From Stomorhina lunata (Eukaryota > Arthropoda > Insecta > Diptera > Rhiniidae): 64,000 nucleotides of DNA. The translations under genes and the position numbers were made by a program. This document shows positions 26,930-39,835 of this stretch, piece after piece. Location: assembly GCA_933228675.1 (NCBI GenBank), contig OW121742.1, positions 113,951,156-114,015,155 on the forward strand. The letters are read 5' to 3'. Every line of letters begins with the position of its first letter. The first letter of the stretch is position 1. Under the pieces are notes generated by a model. The model was not told the DNA's origin. It saw nothing but the letters and a program-made list of their open reading frames with translations, and made no database searches.

Positions 26930-27076
26930 AAAGGAAATTTTTGAAGAAATTTCATTTAAAATAAGAAATTTTTAAAAAAACTTCCTATAAAAATAGCAAA
27001 TTTTTGAAAAATAGGAAATTTTTGAAAGCTAGAAAATTTTTGAAAAATTTCCTATAAAAATAGGAAGTTTTTGAAA
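26930..27076 (+). repeat. Family B units, few and degenerate
   Basis: Four or five mutated family B units in forward orientation (AAATTTTTGAAAAATTTCCT) lead directly into the family C array. Reverse family B units lie on the other side of that array. Confidence 0.75.
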
Positions 27077-29049
27077 AATTTCAACTTTTCTATATAAAAG
27101 TCTTCCTTTGGTCAACTTTTCTATAGAAAAGTCTTTCTTTGGTCAACTTTTCCATAGTAAAGTCTTCCTTTGGTCAACTTTTCTATAGAAAAGTCATCCT
27201 TTGGTCAACTTTTCTATAGAAAAGTCTTCCTTTGGTCAACTTTTCTATAGAAAAGTCTTCCTTTGGTCAACTTTTCTATAGAAAAGTCTTCCTTTGGTCA
27301 ACTTTTCTATAGAAAAGTCTTCCTTTGGTCAACTTTTCTATATAAAAGTCTTGCTTTGGTCAACTTTTCTCTAGAAAAGTCTTCCTTTGGTCAACTTTTA
27401 TATAGAAAGGTCTTCCCTTGATCAACTTTTATATAGAAAAGTCTTCCTTTGGTCAACTTTTCTATAGAAAAGTCTTGCTTTGGTCAACTTTTCTATAGAA
27501 AAGTCTTCCTTTGGTCAACTTTTCTATAGAAAAGTCTTCCTTTGGTCAACTTTTCTATAGAAAAGTCTTCCTTTGGTCAACTTTTCTATAGAAAAGTCTT
27601 CCTTTGGTCAACTTTTCTATAGAAAAGTCTTCCTTTGGTCAACTTTTCTATAGAAAAGTCTTCCTTTGGTCAACTTTTCTATAGAAAAGTCTTCCTTTGG
27701 TCAACTTTTCTATAGAAAAGTCTTCCTTTGGTCAACTTTTCTATAGAAAAGTCTTCCTTTGGTCAACTTTTCTATAGAAAAGTCTTCCTTTGGTCAACTT
27801 TTCTATAGAAAAGTCTTCCTTTGGTCAACTTTTCTATAAAAAAGTCTTCCTTTGGTCAACTTTTCTATAGAAAAGTCTTCCTTTGGTCAACTTTTCTATA
27901 GAAAAGTCTTCCTTTGGTCAACTTTTCTATAGAAAAGTCTTCCTTTGGTCAACTTTTCTATAGAAAAGTCTTCCTTTGGTCAACTTTTCTGTAGAAAAGT
28001 CTTCCTATCGTAAACTTTTCTATAGAAAAGGCTTCTTTTGGTCAACTTTTCTATAGAAAAGTATTCCTTTGGTGAACTTTTTTATAGAAAAGTCTTCCTT
28101 TGGTCAACTTTTCTATCGAAAATTTTTCCTTTGCTCAATTTTTCTATAGAAAAGTCTTCCTTTGGTCAACTTTTCTATAGAAAAGTCTTCCTTTGGTCAA
28201 GTTTTCTATAGAAAAGTCTTCCTTTGGTCAACTTTTCTATAGAAAAGTCTTCCTTTGGTCAACTTTTCTATAGAAAAGTCTTCCTTTGGTCAACTTTTCT
28301 ATAGAAAAGTCTTCCTTTGGTCAACTTTTCTATAGAAAATTCTTCCTTTGGTCAACTTTTCTATAGAAAAGTCTTCCTTTGGTCAACTTTTCTATAGAAA
28401 AGTCTTCCTTTGGTCAACTTTTCTATAGAAAAGTCTTCCTTTGGTCAACTTTTCTATAGAAAAGTCTTCCTTTGGTCAACTTTTCTATAGAAAAGTCTTC
28501 CTTTGGTCAACTTTTCTATAGAAAAGTCTTCCTTTGGTCAACTTTTCTATAGAAAAGTCTTCCTATGGTCAACTTTTCTATAGAAAAGTCTTCCTTTGGT
28601 CAACTTTTCTATAGAAAAGTCTTCCTTTGATCAACTTTTCCATAGTAAAGTCTTCCTTTGGTCAACTTTTCCGTAGTAAAGTCTTCCTTTGGTCAACTTT
28701 TCTATAGAAAAGTCTTCCTTTGGTCAACTTTTCTATAGAAAAGTCTTCCTTTGGTCAACTTTTCTATAGAAAAGTCTTCTTTTAGTCAACTTTTCTACAG
28801 AAAAGTCTTCCTTTGGTCAACTTTTCCATAGTAAAGTCTTATTTTGGTCAACTTTTCCATAGTAAAGTCTTCCTTTGGTCAACTTTTCCATAGTAAAGTC
28901 TTCCTTTGGTCAACTTTTCTATAGAAAAGTCTTCCTTTGGTCAACTTTTCCGTAGTAAAGTCTTCCTTTGGTCAACTTTTTTATAGAAAAGTATTTCCTT
29001 GGTCAACTTTTCTATAGAAAAGTCTTCCTGTGGTCAACTTTTTTGTAGT
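27077..29049 (+). repeat. 31-bp satellite array, family C (CTTTGG type)
   Basis: About 63 units: TTTTCTATAGAAAA followed by GTCTTCCTTTGGTCAAC. The centre is the 18-bp perfect palindrome ACTTTTCTATAGAAAAGT. Units are very uniform at about 27480-27980 and 28140-28620. A variant with TTTTCCATAGTAAA clusters at 28640-28950 and also occurs near 27150. The array is bracketed by family B units of opposite orientation. Confidence 0.97.
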
Positions 29050-29393
29050 AAAATAGGAAGATTTTTGTAGGAAAGTTTTCAAAAATTTTCGATATTTCCT
29101 ATTTTATAGGAAATTTTTAAAAAATTTTCTTTTTTATAGGAAATTTTTCAAAAATTTCTTGTTTCTATTAGACAATCTTCAGGAAATTTTTCAAAAATTT
29201 TCAAAATTTACTATTTTTATAGGAAATTTTTCAAAAATTTAATTTTTTATAGGAACTTTTCATAAATTTCTTATTTTCATACGAAACTTTTCAAAAATTT
29301 TATGTTTTTTAGGAACTTTTCAAAAATGTCCTATTTTTAAGGAAAATTTTTTAAAAATTTCCATTTTTAATAGGAATTTCTCAAAAATTGTAT
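29050..29393 (-). repeat. Family B units, reverse, degenerate
   Basis: About ten mutated units of the TTTTATAGGAAATTTTTCAA type follow the family C array and end at a short perfect hairpin. Confidence 0.85.
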
Positions 29394-29419
29394 ATCTTGA
29401 TCCCCGCAGGGATCAAGAT
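29394..29419. other. Perfect short hairpin at the array border
   Basis: ATCTTGATCCC and GGGATCAAGAT are exact reverse complements (11 bp) around a CGCA loop. It is GC-richer than its surroundings and sits exactly where the family B units end. Confidence 0.7.
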
Positions 29420-30910
29420 TTAATTCATAAAGAGCCGACTTAAAAGGTCCCATTAATCACAGTTTAAAACGATATCAAGTGACTGACTTAATTCATGTAC
29501 TTAAAGTGAGAATTACATAAGAATTTACAAGATTTGAAAAGGAGACAAATATTACAAAGGGGAGACGGTTTTTTTAAGTACCGCCTTAGCCGACTTTTAT
29601 AAGGAGATGTCGCGGAGGACACTTGATCCTGTTTTTGTCTTATTTAATCAGGGTTAGGGTGAAATCAAAAAGGCGCCTTTTGTAGAGGTTTAAGCACTTG
29701 TTTTATTGTCTACGTTGAGACATCATAAGGCAAAGCCGTCAGTCAAAAAGGATCATAAGGATGTAAGACATACTAAATGGTTGTCCGTCTGTCTGTCTGT
29801 GTCTTTATCCTTAAACTATCTTTAATGACATGAATTAACAAGAGAAAACAAAGCCGAATACCTGTTAGGATAACAGATTTGCAAGATTTAATGATTCTAG
29901 AATCATTCAATGACAATTTGAAGATAATCTACGGGAGATGAAAGAAATCATTATCTAAGATTTCTTCGAGAAATGAATTGATTTTGAAGACATATTTGCC
30001 AACTGATTAAATATGAACAATAGCCTAAAATGACATTTATGGGTGATAAGTGAAGTTACATGAGATAATATCAATTTTTATGTTCCCAGAACGAAACTAA
30101 GGCAAGGACTATTTTCCTATTAGAAATAAATTTAAAGGCAATTCTTTTCTTATTAAACAAAAGACTCAACGCATTTCAAACATTTTCCCAAACAAACAAG
30201 TGTTGACCATATTGCCAAAATGAAAAGAAAGACCGCTTTGTATAGGAAAATCTTACAGGATACACAAAAATGTTTAAACTATAAATGATATCCTGCGGAG
30301 CGCGTGTCCTTTTTTAAAAATTCCTTTTCTTGTTGCCTTTTCAAGTCAGTTCTTTTTGATGTCAGTTACTAAACTAGTCGCTTTATTGTCCCGTCCATTG
30401 CTCTATTTGTTTAGTTTGCGGTTCTAGAGCCCTTAACTTAACTTTTACGTCAAAAAAAAAAAAAAACAATTGATGTCATAAAAGAAGAAATGCCGCAATG
30501 TTAAAAAATTTTCTTTACTTATTTTTATGTACCAAAATTTTCTTTTTTATTTCATTTTCTATTAAATACTTCCCTAGTCAAAATATATACGAAAAGAAAA
30601 AACAAGTGCATTGTTAAAAATCCTTTGTCTCTAAGCTCCCAAAAAATAAAAATATCCTTTTGTTAATTTTCTTTTTTTTTCGCTTATTTTATAGTTATTT
30701 TGTAGTTTGTTATTATTTTTTTCTCCCTTTTGCCAGTTATTTATTGTTTTTAATCAAATAAATTTTCTGGTTCATTTTTGGGTTCAAAATTTTTCTAGGG
30801 ATCATACAAAGTCTTAAAGGATCTACAAAAGCCTAAAAGAAACTCTAAACCAAAAAATATATATCACAGATCATTATCAAGAAGCTAAGATCTTTTTAAT
30901 AATATTACCA
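29420..30910. other. Unique spacer
   Basis: No gene recognised. The left part (29420-29780) is less AT-rich and non-repetitive, possibly a decayed transposon, but no open frame or domain supports that. Confidence 0.35.
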
Positions 30911-32560
30911 AAACTTTTCTACCGAAAAGTTTTTGGTTATTTTATAGAAAAGTTGACTAAAGAAATACATTTCCAAACAAAAGTTGACGAAAAGAAGACA
31001 TTTCATAAGAAAAGTTAACGAAAGTAAGACATTTCTAAACAAAAGTCGCCAAAAGAAAGACACTTCCAAAGAAAAGTTGACGATAGGAAGACATTACTAA
31101 AGAAAAAATTATGATAGGAAGACATTTCCTAAGAAAAGTTGACAAAAGGAAGACATTTCTTAAGAAAAGTTAACGAAAGGAAGACATTTCTAAACAAAAG
31201 TTGTCAAAAGAAAGACACCTCCAAAGAAAAATTGACGATAGGAAGACATTTCTAAAGAAAAATTGACAATACTAAGACATTTCTAAGGAAAAGTTGACGA
31301 TAGAAAAACATATCTAAATAAAAATTGACGATAGGAAGACTGTACTATAGAAAACTTTACGATAGGAAGACTTTACTGTAGAAAAGTTGACGATAGGAAG
31401 ACTTTACTATAGAAAGTTGACGATAGGAAGGCTATACTATAAAAAAGTTAAAGATAGGAAGACTTCACTATAGAAAATTTGACCAAAGGAAGACTTTTTT
31501 GACCAAAGGAAGACTTTTCTATAGAAAAGTTGACCAAAGGAAGACTTTTCTATAGAAAAGTTGACGAAAGGAACACTTTTCTCTAGAAAAGTTGACCAAG
31601 GGAAGACTTTTCTAGAGAAAAGTTGACCAAAGGAAGACTTTTCTAGAGAAAAGTTGACCAAAGGATGACTTTTCTAGAGAAAAGTTGACCAAAGGAAGAC
31701 TTTTCTATAGAAAAGTTGACCAAAGGAAGACTTTTCTATAGAAAAGTTGACCAAAGGAAGACTTCTCTATAGAAAAGTTGACTAAAGGAAGACTTTTCTA
31801 GAGAAAAGTTGACCAAAGGAAGACTTTTCTATAGAAAAGTTGACGATAGGAAGACTTTTCTATAGAAAAGTTGACGATAGGAAGACTTTTCTATAGAAAA
31901 GTTGACGATAGGAAGACTTTTCTATAGAAAAGTAGACGATAGGAAGACTTTTCTATAGAAAAGTTGACGATAGGAAGACTTTTCTATGGAAAAGTTGACG
32001 ATAGGAAGACTTTTCTATAGAAAAGTTGACGATAGGAAGACTTTTGTATAGAAAAGTTGACGATAGGAAGACTTTTCTATAGAAAAGTTGACGATAGGAA
32101 GACTTTTCTATAGAAAAGTTGACGATAGGAAGACTTTTCTATAGAAAAGTTGACGATAGGAAGACTTTTCTATAGAAAAGTTGACGATAGGAAGACTTTT
32201 CTATAGAAAAGTTGACGATAGGAAGACTTTTCTATAGAAAAGTTGACGATAGGAAGACTTTTCTATAGAAAAGTTGACGATAGGAAGACTTTTTTATAGA
32301 AAAGTTGACGATAGGAAGACTTTTCTATAGAAAAGTTGACGATAGGAAGACTTTTCTATAGAAAAGTTGACGATAGGAAGACTTTTCTATAGAAAAGTTG
32401 ACGATAGGAAGACTTTTCTATAGAAAAGTTGACGATAGGAAGACTTTTCTATAGAAAAGTTGACGATAGGAAGACTTTTCTATAGAAAAGTTGACGATAG
32501 GAAGACTTTTCTACAGAAAAGTTTTTGTTAGGAAGAGTTTTCTATGCAAATGTTAACGAT
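30911..32560 (-). repeat. 31-bp satellite array, family C, reverse
   Basis: About 53 units. The left third (30911-31480) is degenerate. Units at 31480-31830 read GTTGACCAAAGGAAGAC plus the core, the reverse of the CTTTGG type. From about 31840 to 32510 they are nearly uniform GTTGACGATAGGAAGAC plus TTTTCTATAGAAAA, the reverse of the CTATCG type found at 41-42.7 kb. Two subtypes therefore sit side by side. Confidence 0.97.
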
Positions 32561-33540
32561 GACTACATCTCATTTAAGGTGTAGGGTAACTTTTGTCCTT
32601 TTACTTTTTGTTTTTCTTTGACTAAATATAAAAACCACAATGCAACAATAATGCGGTCAGTTTGCCTCATATGTTGCCTCCTTTTTGCTTTACGCTTTTT
32701 ATTGTTCAAATTTACTAAATCATTGTTCATGACTTCAAAACAAAAAAATAGCTACAATTTATAAATTACCCAACTAAAAAATAAAAAAAAAGAGATTCCC
32801 TACCATATGTTTCCCTGTAGCCTAAAATACCTGCTCTGTTGCCATAAAACTCTACTGACCGACCGAACATATTTTTGAAATCTTTTGTTTCAAAATATTT
32901 TTTTAAACATTTCTTTCAACAATTATTTATGCAACATTTCTATACAGGACTCAAACTCAAGGCAGGGGAGAGTTGAAAGGAGGCGGTACAATTTATAAAT
33001 GGTCTTGGCTATTGAATTATTTTTCAAAACAAAATCCCTCCATTATTCTAGACGATATTGAGTGGGTGTTCCTCTAGGGTTTGCATGAGGTTTGATTTTT
33101 TTAAATTGTGCAAAAAATTAAAAGAATATAAAAATTGTCTAAAATACTTAACTATTGAAAGTTGTTTATATCTTCAATTTGTATTTGTATATGAAAAAGG
33201 CGTTAGTATTCTTTAAGAATGGTTTTTGAGGTCCTTTATATGAAAGTCCTTGTCCTATGTTTCATTGTTAAGAATTTGCAAATTCATTGCATGACTAATT
33301 TTTTCTTATTTTCGAATGTTTTTACAACATAGGTGGCAAAGCCTTTCTATACAATGATTTCTAAGAGTCACCGATTTCTATGATACCTCATATAATAATT
33401 GTCACCTAATGAGCGTAAAAATCCTTTATAATTGTTTTAGAACGTTTGCGGCTTCTGTTTGAAAAACCTTCAAAATTATCGCAAGAAAAACAACAAAATT
33501 TTATTCATTCAAACTCAAAATCTAGATCTATTTTAATATA
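32561..33540. other. Unique AT-rich spacer
   Basis: No gene or repeat recognised between two reverse-oriented 31-bp arrays. Confidence 0.4.
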
Positions 33541-35366
33541 GAAGAAGTTTCAGTTTTCTTATAGAAGAATTTTCTATACAAAACTTGTTCCTGAAAGAGC
33601 TTTCTATAGAATAGCTGACGATAGGAAGACTTTACTATAGAAAAGTTGACGATAGGAACCCTTTACTATAAAAAAGTTGACGATAGTAAGACTTTACTAT
33701 AGAAAAGTTGACGATGGGAAGACTTTATTATAGAAAAGTTGACGATAGGAAGACTTAACTATAAAAAGTTGACGATGGGAAGATTTTTCTATAGAAAAGT
33801 TGTCGGTGGAAAGAGTTTTTTAGAGAAAAATTATCGATGGGAATAGTTTTCTATAGAAAATTTGTCAATGGGAAGAGTTTTCTATAGAAAAGTTGTCGAT
33901 GGGAAGAGTTTTCTATAGAAAAGTTGTCGATGGGAAGAGTTTTCTATAGAAAAGTTGTCGATGGGAAGAGTTTTCTATAGAAAAGTTGTCGATGGGAAAA
34001 CTTTTCTATAGAAAAGTTGTTGATGGGAAGAGTTTTTTATAGAAAAGTTGTCGATGGGAATAGTTTTATATAGAAAAGTTGTCGATGGGAAGAGTTTTCT
34101 ATAGAAAAGTAGTCGATGGGAAGGGTTTTCTATAGAAAAGTTGTCGATGGGAAGAGTTTTCTATAGAAAAGTTGTCGATGGGAACAGTTTTCTATAGAAA
34201 TGTTGTCGATGGGAAGAGTTTTCTATAGAAAAGTAGTCGATGGGAAGGGTTTTCTATAGAAAAGTTGTCGATGGGAAGAGTTTTCTATAGAAAAGTTGTC
34301 GATGGGAACAGTTTTCTATAGAAAAGTTGTCAATGGGAAGAGATTTCAATAGAAAAGTTGTCGATGGGAAGAGTTTTCTATAGAAATGTTGTCAACCGGA
34401 AGAGTTTTCTATAGAAAAGTTGTCGATGGGAAGAGTTTTCTACAGAAAAGTTGTCGATTGGACGAGTTTTCTATAGAAAAGCTGTCGATGGGAAATGTTT
34501 TCTATACAAAAGTTGTCGATTTGAAGAGTTTTCTATAGACAATTTGTCGATGGGAAGAGCTTTTTATAGAAAGTTGTCGATGGGAAGAGTTTTCTATAGA
34601 AAAGTTGTCGACCGGAAGAGTTTTCTATAGAAAAGTTGTCGATGGGAAAACTTTTCTATAGGTTTTTCTATAGAAAAGTTGTCGATGGGAAGAGTTTTTT
34701 ATAGAAAAGTTGTCGATGCGAAGAGTTTTCTATAGAAAATTGTCGATGGGAAGATTTTTCTATAGAAAACTTGTCAATGGGAACAGTTTTCCATAGAAAA
34801 GTTGTAGATGGGATGAGTTTTACATAGAAAACTTGTCGATGGGATAAGTTTTCTATAGAAAAGTTGTCGACGGGATGAGTTTTATATAGAAAAGTTGTCG
34901 ATGGGATAAGTTTTCTATAGAAAAGTTGTCGATAGAAAAGGTTTCGGTAGGAAAGGTTTTCTATAAAAAACTTTTCGGTAGGAATGGTTTTCTATAGAAA
35001 ACTTGTCGGTTGGAAAGGTTTTCTATAGAAAACTTTTTGGTAGGAAAGGTTTTCTATAGAAAACTTTTCGGTAGGAAAGGTTTTCTATAGAAAACTTTTC
35101 GGTAGGAAAGGTTTTCTATAGAAAACTTTTCGGTAGGAAAGGTTTTCTATAGAAAACTTTTCGGTAGGAAAGGTTTTCTATAGAAAACTTTTCGGTAGGA
35201 AAGGTTTTCTATAGAAAACTTTTCGGTGGGAAAGGTTTTCTATAGAAAACTTTTCGGTAGGAAAGGTTTTCTATAGAAAACTTTTCGGTAGGAAAGGTTT
35301 TCTATAGAAAACTTGTTGGTGAGAAAGGTTTTCTATAGAAAACTTGTCGGTAGGAAATGTTTTCAA
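33541..35366 (-). repeat. 31-bp satellite array, C to D types, reverse
   Basis: About 58 units in three successive subtypes. First come GTTGACGATAGGAAGAC (family C) at about 33600-33780. Next come GTTGTCGATGGGAAGAG (family D) at about 33780-34930. Last come CTTTTCGGTAGGAAAGG (D2) at about 34930-35340, which is the most uniform part. All keep TTTTCTATAGAAAA and the 31-bp step. Occasional units lose or gain bases, for example a partial unit near 34660. Confidence 0.96.
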
Positions 35367-36924
35367 ATGATTTGGAAAGGGAGAGATTTTTGCTGGGAAC
35401 AGCTTTTCGCAAGTTTTAGTTCTTTCGTTGTTCTTTTCTCTGTTATTTTAGACTTAATCAAAATTAAGACATTTTCATATTTTAAAACCCTATAACGATC
35501 AATTTGGGTTTAATTTTTCGACTTTTTGGCAATTAATCAGATTAATTTCATAAACCTTTTGACAAATATTGTCATATTTTATAATTTATTTAACCAGATA
35601 CTGCAAATATTTATATCGTTTTATTCCCCGAGTTATTGTCATACAATTCCCTTAGCTAATTTCCTAAACTTAACACTTCAATAACTTCTGAAAATATTGT
35701 CCTAGTAAAAAGGACGAATAAACAAATTACTTTGTTATTTCAAAAACTTCAAAACGGAATAAAGTATGTACAAAATATAGAAAAACACCCCTTTTCATAG
35801 AACTTGTACTAAAGCCACAAATGAATTAAATTCATATGAACTCCCCCCTTAAGTTTTTAAGTTTGAAAATTATCTTTATTATTGCCACTTTCTAAAATTA
35901 AAGTTAAATTTAGACAAACAATTTTTACCACAAAACTAGACACGTCCTTTCAAAATGTGAATTAATCCTCAAAAAAAGACATAAAAATTTGTTACTTAAA
36001 AAGCTCAAAGCCCCCTCATATTTTAGTGGTTAAAATGCTTAACAAATCTAATAATCTATAAAAAAATTTATGTATCAAAACTCGTAAAGAAAGTTTGAAA
36101 AACTTATTTTCTTCGAAAAAAGAAACAAGGAAATTGCAACTGTGCATCTTTCAACTGGGGGCAAATGACACGTTTACAACAATTGGCAACACTTGTTCCC
36201 AATATCTTAAGACACTTTCATCGTAAAACCACCCTCTCATTTTGCCGGCCGGCCGGTCGACTGACGGCAAGTCATCATTGTAATAATTGTAATCAAAACC
36301 AAATTATAGCAAAAACTTCCCAAAAAAAAAAAAAATGGACTACTCTTTGCTAAACAAGTGTATTCCAAGCCATTAATATTGGAAAATAAGATGAATTTAT
36401 TGAAACACATTTTGGGGGCCCAAATTGTCATTGTTCGAGGCATAGTTTAGGGGGCAAAAATATTTTTGCTTCCATCTTTCACTTTTCCTTAATTCGATTT
36501 TGTGAAATATGAGGCATAATTAAAGCCTGCATAAGCTGCGGTTTATGACACATGAATAAGACATGACTAGACATGTTCAATGTTCTAGAAATATGATGTT
36601 TTTGCCATTACGATGGGGGTTGATTAATATGGAGCCGGGGGAAGCCAGATTCCTAATCAAAGTCTAATAATGAAAAAGGCGTAAAATATGAAAACAACTA
36701 GAGGTTAAATTTAATATAAATGTAAATGAGTTTATAAGAACAATTGGGGGCCCAAGTAATTACAAAACCAATATTTTGTAAAAGTAATTAGACAAAAGTC
36801 TAATAAAAACATAATTTTATTATTCCTATAGTAACTCTTTTCATTAACCCAAACTAAAAAAAAAAATAATATAAAATAAACACACCTACATAGAATAGGA
36901 CAAAAATCGCCAAATATTTCTATT
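35367..36924. other. Unique spacer at the centre of the mirrored arrays
   Basis: No gene recognised. A GC-rich spot near 36245 contains CCGGCCGGCCGG. It lies between reverse-oriented D units on the left and forward D units on the right. Confidence 0.4.
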
Positions 36925-38690
36925 GACAACTTTTCTATAGAAAACTTTCCCAACGAAAACATTGAAAACTTTTCTGTTGAAAACTATTCCCATAAATAAC
37001 ATTTCTTTAAAGAACTCTTTACATCAAAAACTTTTATATAAAAAACTGTTCCCATCTTTCCTTTATAGAATTCTACCCATCGTCAACTTTTCTATAGAAA
37101 ACTCTTATCATCAAAAACTTTTCTATAGAAAACTCTTCCCAACGACAATTTTTCTAAAGAAAACTCTTCCCAACGACAACTTTTCTATAGAGAACACTTC
37201 CCATCGTCAACTTTTCTATAGAAAACTCTTCCCATCGACAACTTTTCTATATAAAACTCTTCCCAACGACAATTTTTCTACAGACAACTCTTCCCATCAA
37301 CAACTTTTCTATAGAAAACTCTTCCCATCGACAACTTTTCTATAAAAAACTCTTCCCAATGACAATTTTTCTACAGACAGCTCTTCCCAACGACAATTTT
37401 TCTATAGAAAACTCTTCCCAACGACAATTTTTCTACAGACAACTCTTCCCATCAACAACTTTTCTACAGAAAACTCTTCCCAACGACAATTTTTCTATAG
37501 AAAACTCTTCCCAACGACAACTTTTCTATAGAGAACACTTCCCATCGTCAACTTTTCTATAGAAAACTCTTCCCATCGACAACTTTTCTATAGAAAACTC
37601 TTCCCAACGACAACTTTTCTATAGAAAACTCTTCCCAATGTCAACTTTTCTATAGAAAACTCTTCCCAACGACAACTTTTCTATAGAAAACTCTTCCCAA
37701 CAACAACTTTTCTATAGAAAACTCTTCCCAACGACTACTTTTCTACAGACTACTCTTCCCATCAAAAACTTTTCTACAGAAAACTCTTCCCAACGACAAC
37801 TTTTCTACAGACAACTCTTCCCATCAAAAACTTTTCTATAGAAAACTCTTGCCAACAACTTTTCTATAGAAAACTCTTCCCAACGACAACTTTTCTATGG
37901 AAAACTTTTCCCAACGACAACTTTTGTATAGAAAACTCTTCTCAACGACAACTTTTCTATAGAAAACTCTTTCCATCGACATTTTTTTTATAGAAAACTC
38001 TTCCCAACGACAACTTTTCTATAGAAAACTCTTTCCATCGACAACTTTTTTATAGAAAACTCTTCCCAACGACAACTTTTCTATAGAAAACTCTACTCAA
38101 CGACAACTTTTCTACAGAAAACTCTTCCCACCAAAAACTTTTCTATAGAAAACTCTTCCCAACTACAACTTTTCTATAGAAAACTCATCCCAACGACAAC
38201 TTTTCCATAGAAAACTCTTCCCAACGACAACTTTTCTATAGAAAACTCTTCCCAACGACAACTTTTCTACAGACAACTCTTCCCATCAAAAACTTTTCTA
38301 TAGAAAACTCTTGCCAACAACAACTTTTCTATAGAAAACTCTTCCCAACGACAACTTTTCTATAGAAAACTCTTATTGACAACTTTTCTATAGAAAACTC
38401 TTCCATTGACAACTTTTCTATAGAAAATTCTTCTCATCGACAATGTTTCTACAGAAAACTCTTCCATTAACAATTTTTCTATAGAAAACTCTTCCCATCT
38501 ACAACTTTTATATAGATAACTCTTCCCATCGACAACGTTTCTACAGAAAACTCTTCCCATCGACAACTTTTCTATAGAAAACTCTTCCCATCGAAAACTT
38601 TTCTATAAAAAACTATTACCATGGACAGCTTTTCAATAAAAAACTTTTCCCATGGACAACTTTTCTATAGAAATTTTTTCCTATCATTAA
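36925..38690 (+). repeat. 31-bp satellite array, family D, forward
   Basis: About 57 units of TTTTCTATAGAAAA plus CTCTTCCCAACGACAAC, with CATCGACAAC, CATCAACAAC and CTACAGACAAC variants mixed throughout. It is the reverse of the D units at 33780-34930 but less uniform. The right edge grades into family C without a gap. Confidence 0.96.
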
Positions 38691-39835
38691 CTTTTCTATA
38701 TAAATGTCTTCCTATCGTCAATTTTTCTTTAGAAATGTCTTCTATCGTCAACTTTTCTTTAGAAATATCTTCCTTTCGTTAACTTTACTTTAGAAATGTC
38801 TTTCCATTTCGTCAACTTTTCTATAGAAAAGTCTTCCTTTCGTCAACTTTTCTATAGAAAAGTCTTCCTTTCGTCAACTTTTCTATAGAAAAGTCTTCCT
38901 TTCGTCAACTTTTCTATAGAAAAGTCTTCCTTTCGTCAACTTTTCTATAGAAAAGTCTTCCTTTCGTCAACTTTTCTATAGAAAAGTCTTCCTTTCGTCA
39001 ACTTTTCTATAGAAAAGTCTTCCTTTCGTCAACTTTTCTATAGAAAAGTCTTCCTTTCGTCAACTTTTCTGTAGAAAAGTCTTCCTTTCGTCAACTTTTC
39101 TATAGAAAAGTCTTCCTTTCGTCAACTTTTCTATAGAAAAGTCTTCCTTTCGTCAACTTTTCTATAGAAAAGCCTTCCTTTGGTCAACTTTTCTATAGAA
39201 AAGTCTTCCTTTCGTCAACTTTTCTATAGAAAAGTCTTCCTTTCGTCAACTTTTCTATAGAAAAGTCTTCCTTTCGCCAACTTTTCTATAGAAAAGTCTT
39301 CCTTTCGTCAACTTTTCTACAGAAAAGTCTTCCTTTCGTCAACTTTTCTACAGAAAAGTCTTCCTTTCGTCAACTTTTGTATAGAAATGTCCTTCTATTG
39401 TCAATTTTTCTTTAGAAATGTCTTCCTATCGTCAACTTTTCCGTAGAAATAACTTTCTTTAGAACTGTCTTCCTATCGTCATTTTTTCTTTAGAATTTTT
39501 TTTCTGTGGTCAACTTTTCTTTAGAATTGTTTTACTATCGTCAACTTTTCTTTAGAAATGTCTTCCTGTTGTCAACTTTTCTATAGAAATGTCTTGCTAT
39601 CGTCAAGTCTTCCATAAAAATATCTTCCTATCGTCAACTTTTCTATAGAAAAGTCTTCCTTTCATCAACTTTTCTATAGAAAAGTCTTCCTTTCGTCAAC
39701 TTTTCTTTAGACTTTTCTTTTAGAAATGTTTTCCTATTGTCAACTTTTCTTTAGAAATGTCTTTCTGTCCTCAACTTTTCTACCAAAAAGTCTTGCTTTT
39801 ATCAACTTTTTATAGGAATGTCTTCCTATCGTCAT
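38691..39835 (+). repeat. 31-bp satellite array, family C (CTTTCG type)
   Basis: About 36 units of TTTTCTATAGAAAA plus GTCTTCCTTTCGTCAAC, which look intermediate between the CTTTGG and CTATCG types. They are most uniform at 38800-39370 and degrade to the right, with TTTTCTTTAGAAATG variants. Confidence 0.96.

Noticed and set aside
27077..29049. CRISPR-like array
   Set aside because: The units are contiguous, have no unique spacers, and the genome is eukaryotic.
36237..36262. GC-rich CCGGCCGGCCGG spot
   Set aside because: It is an isolated short palindromic run without other promoter or CpG-island signs.
36962..37562. Open frames of 127 and 67 codons with repeated FYRKLFP/DNFSIE phrases
   Set aside because: These are 31-bp satellite units read through. 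31 is not a multiple of 3, so the phrases cycle every 93 bases as expected of non-coding repeats. The same holds for frames at 31437-31661, 38360-38566 and 18549-18797.
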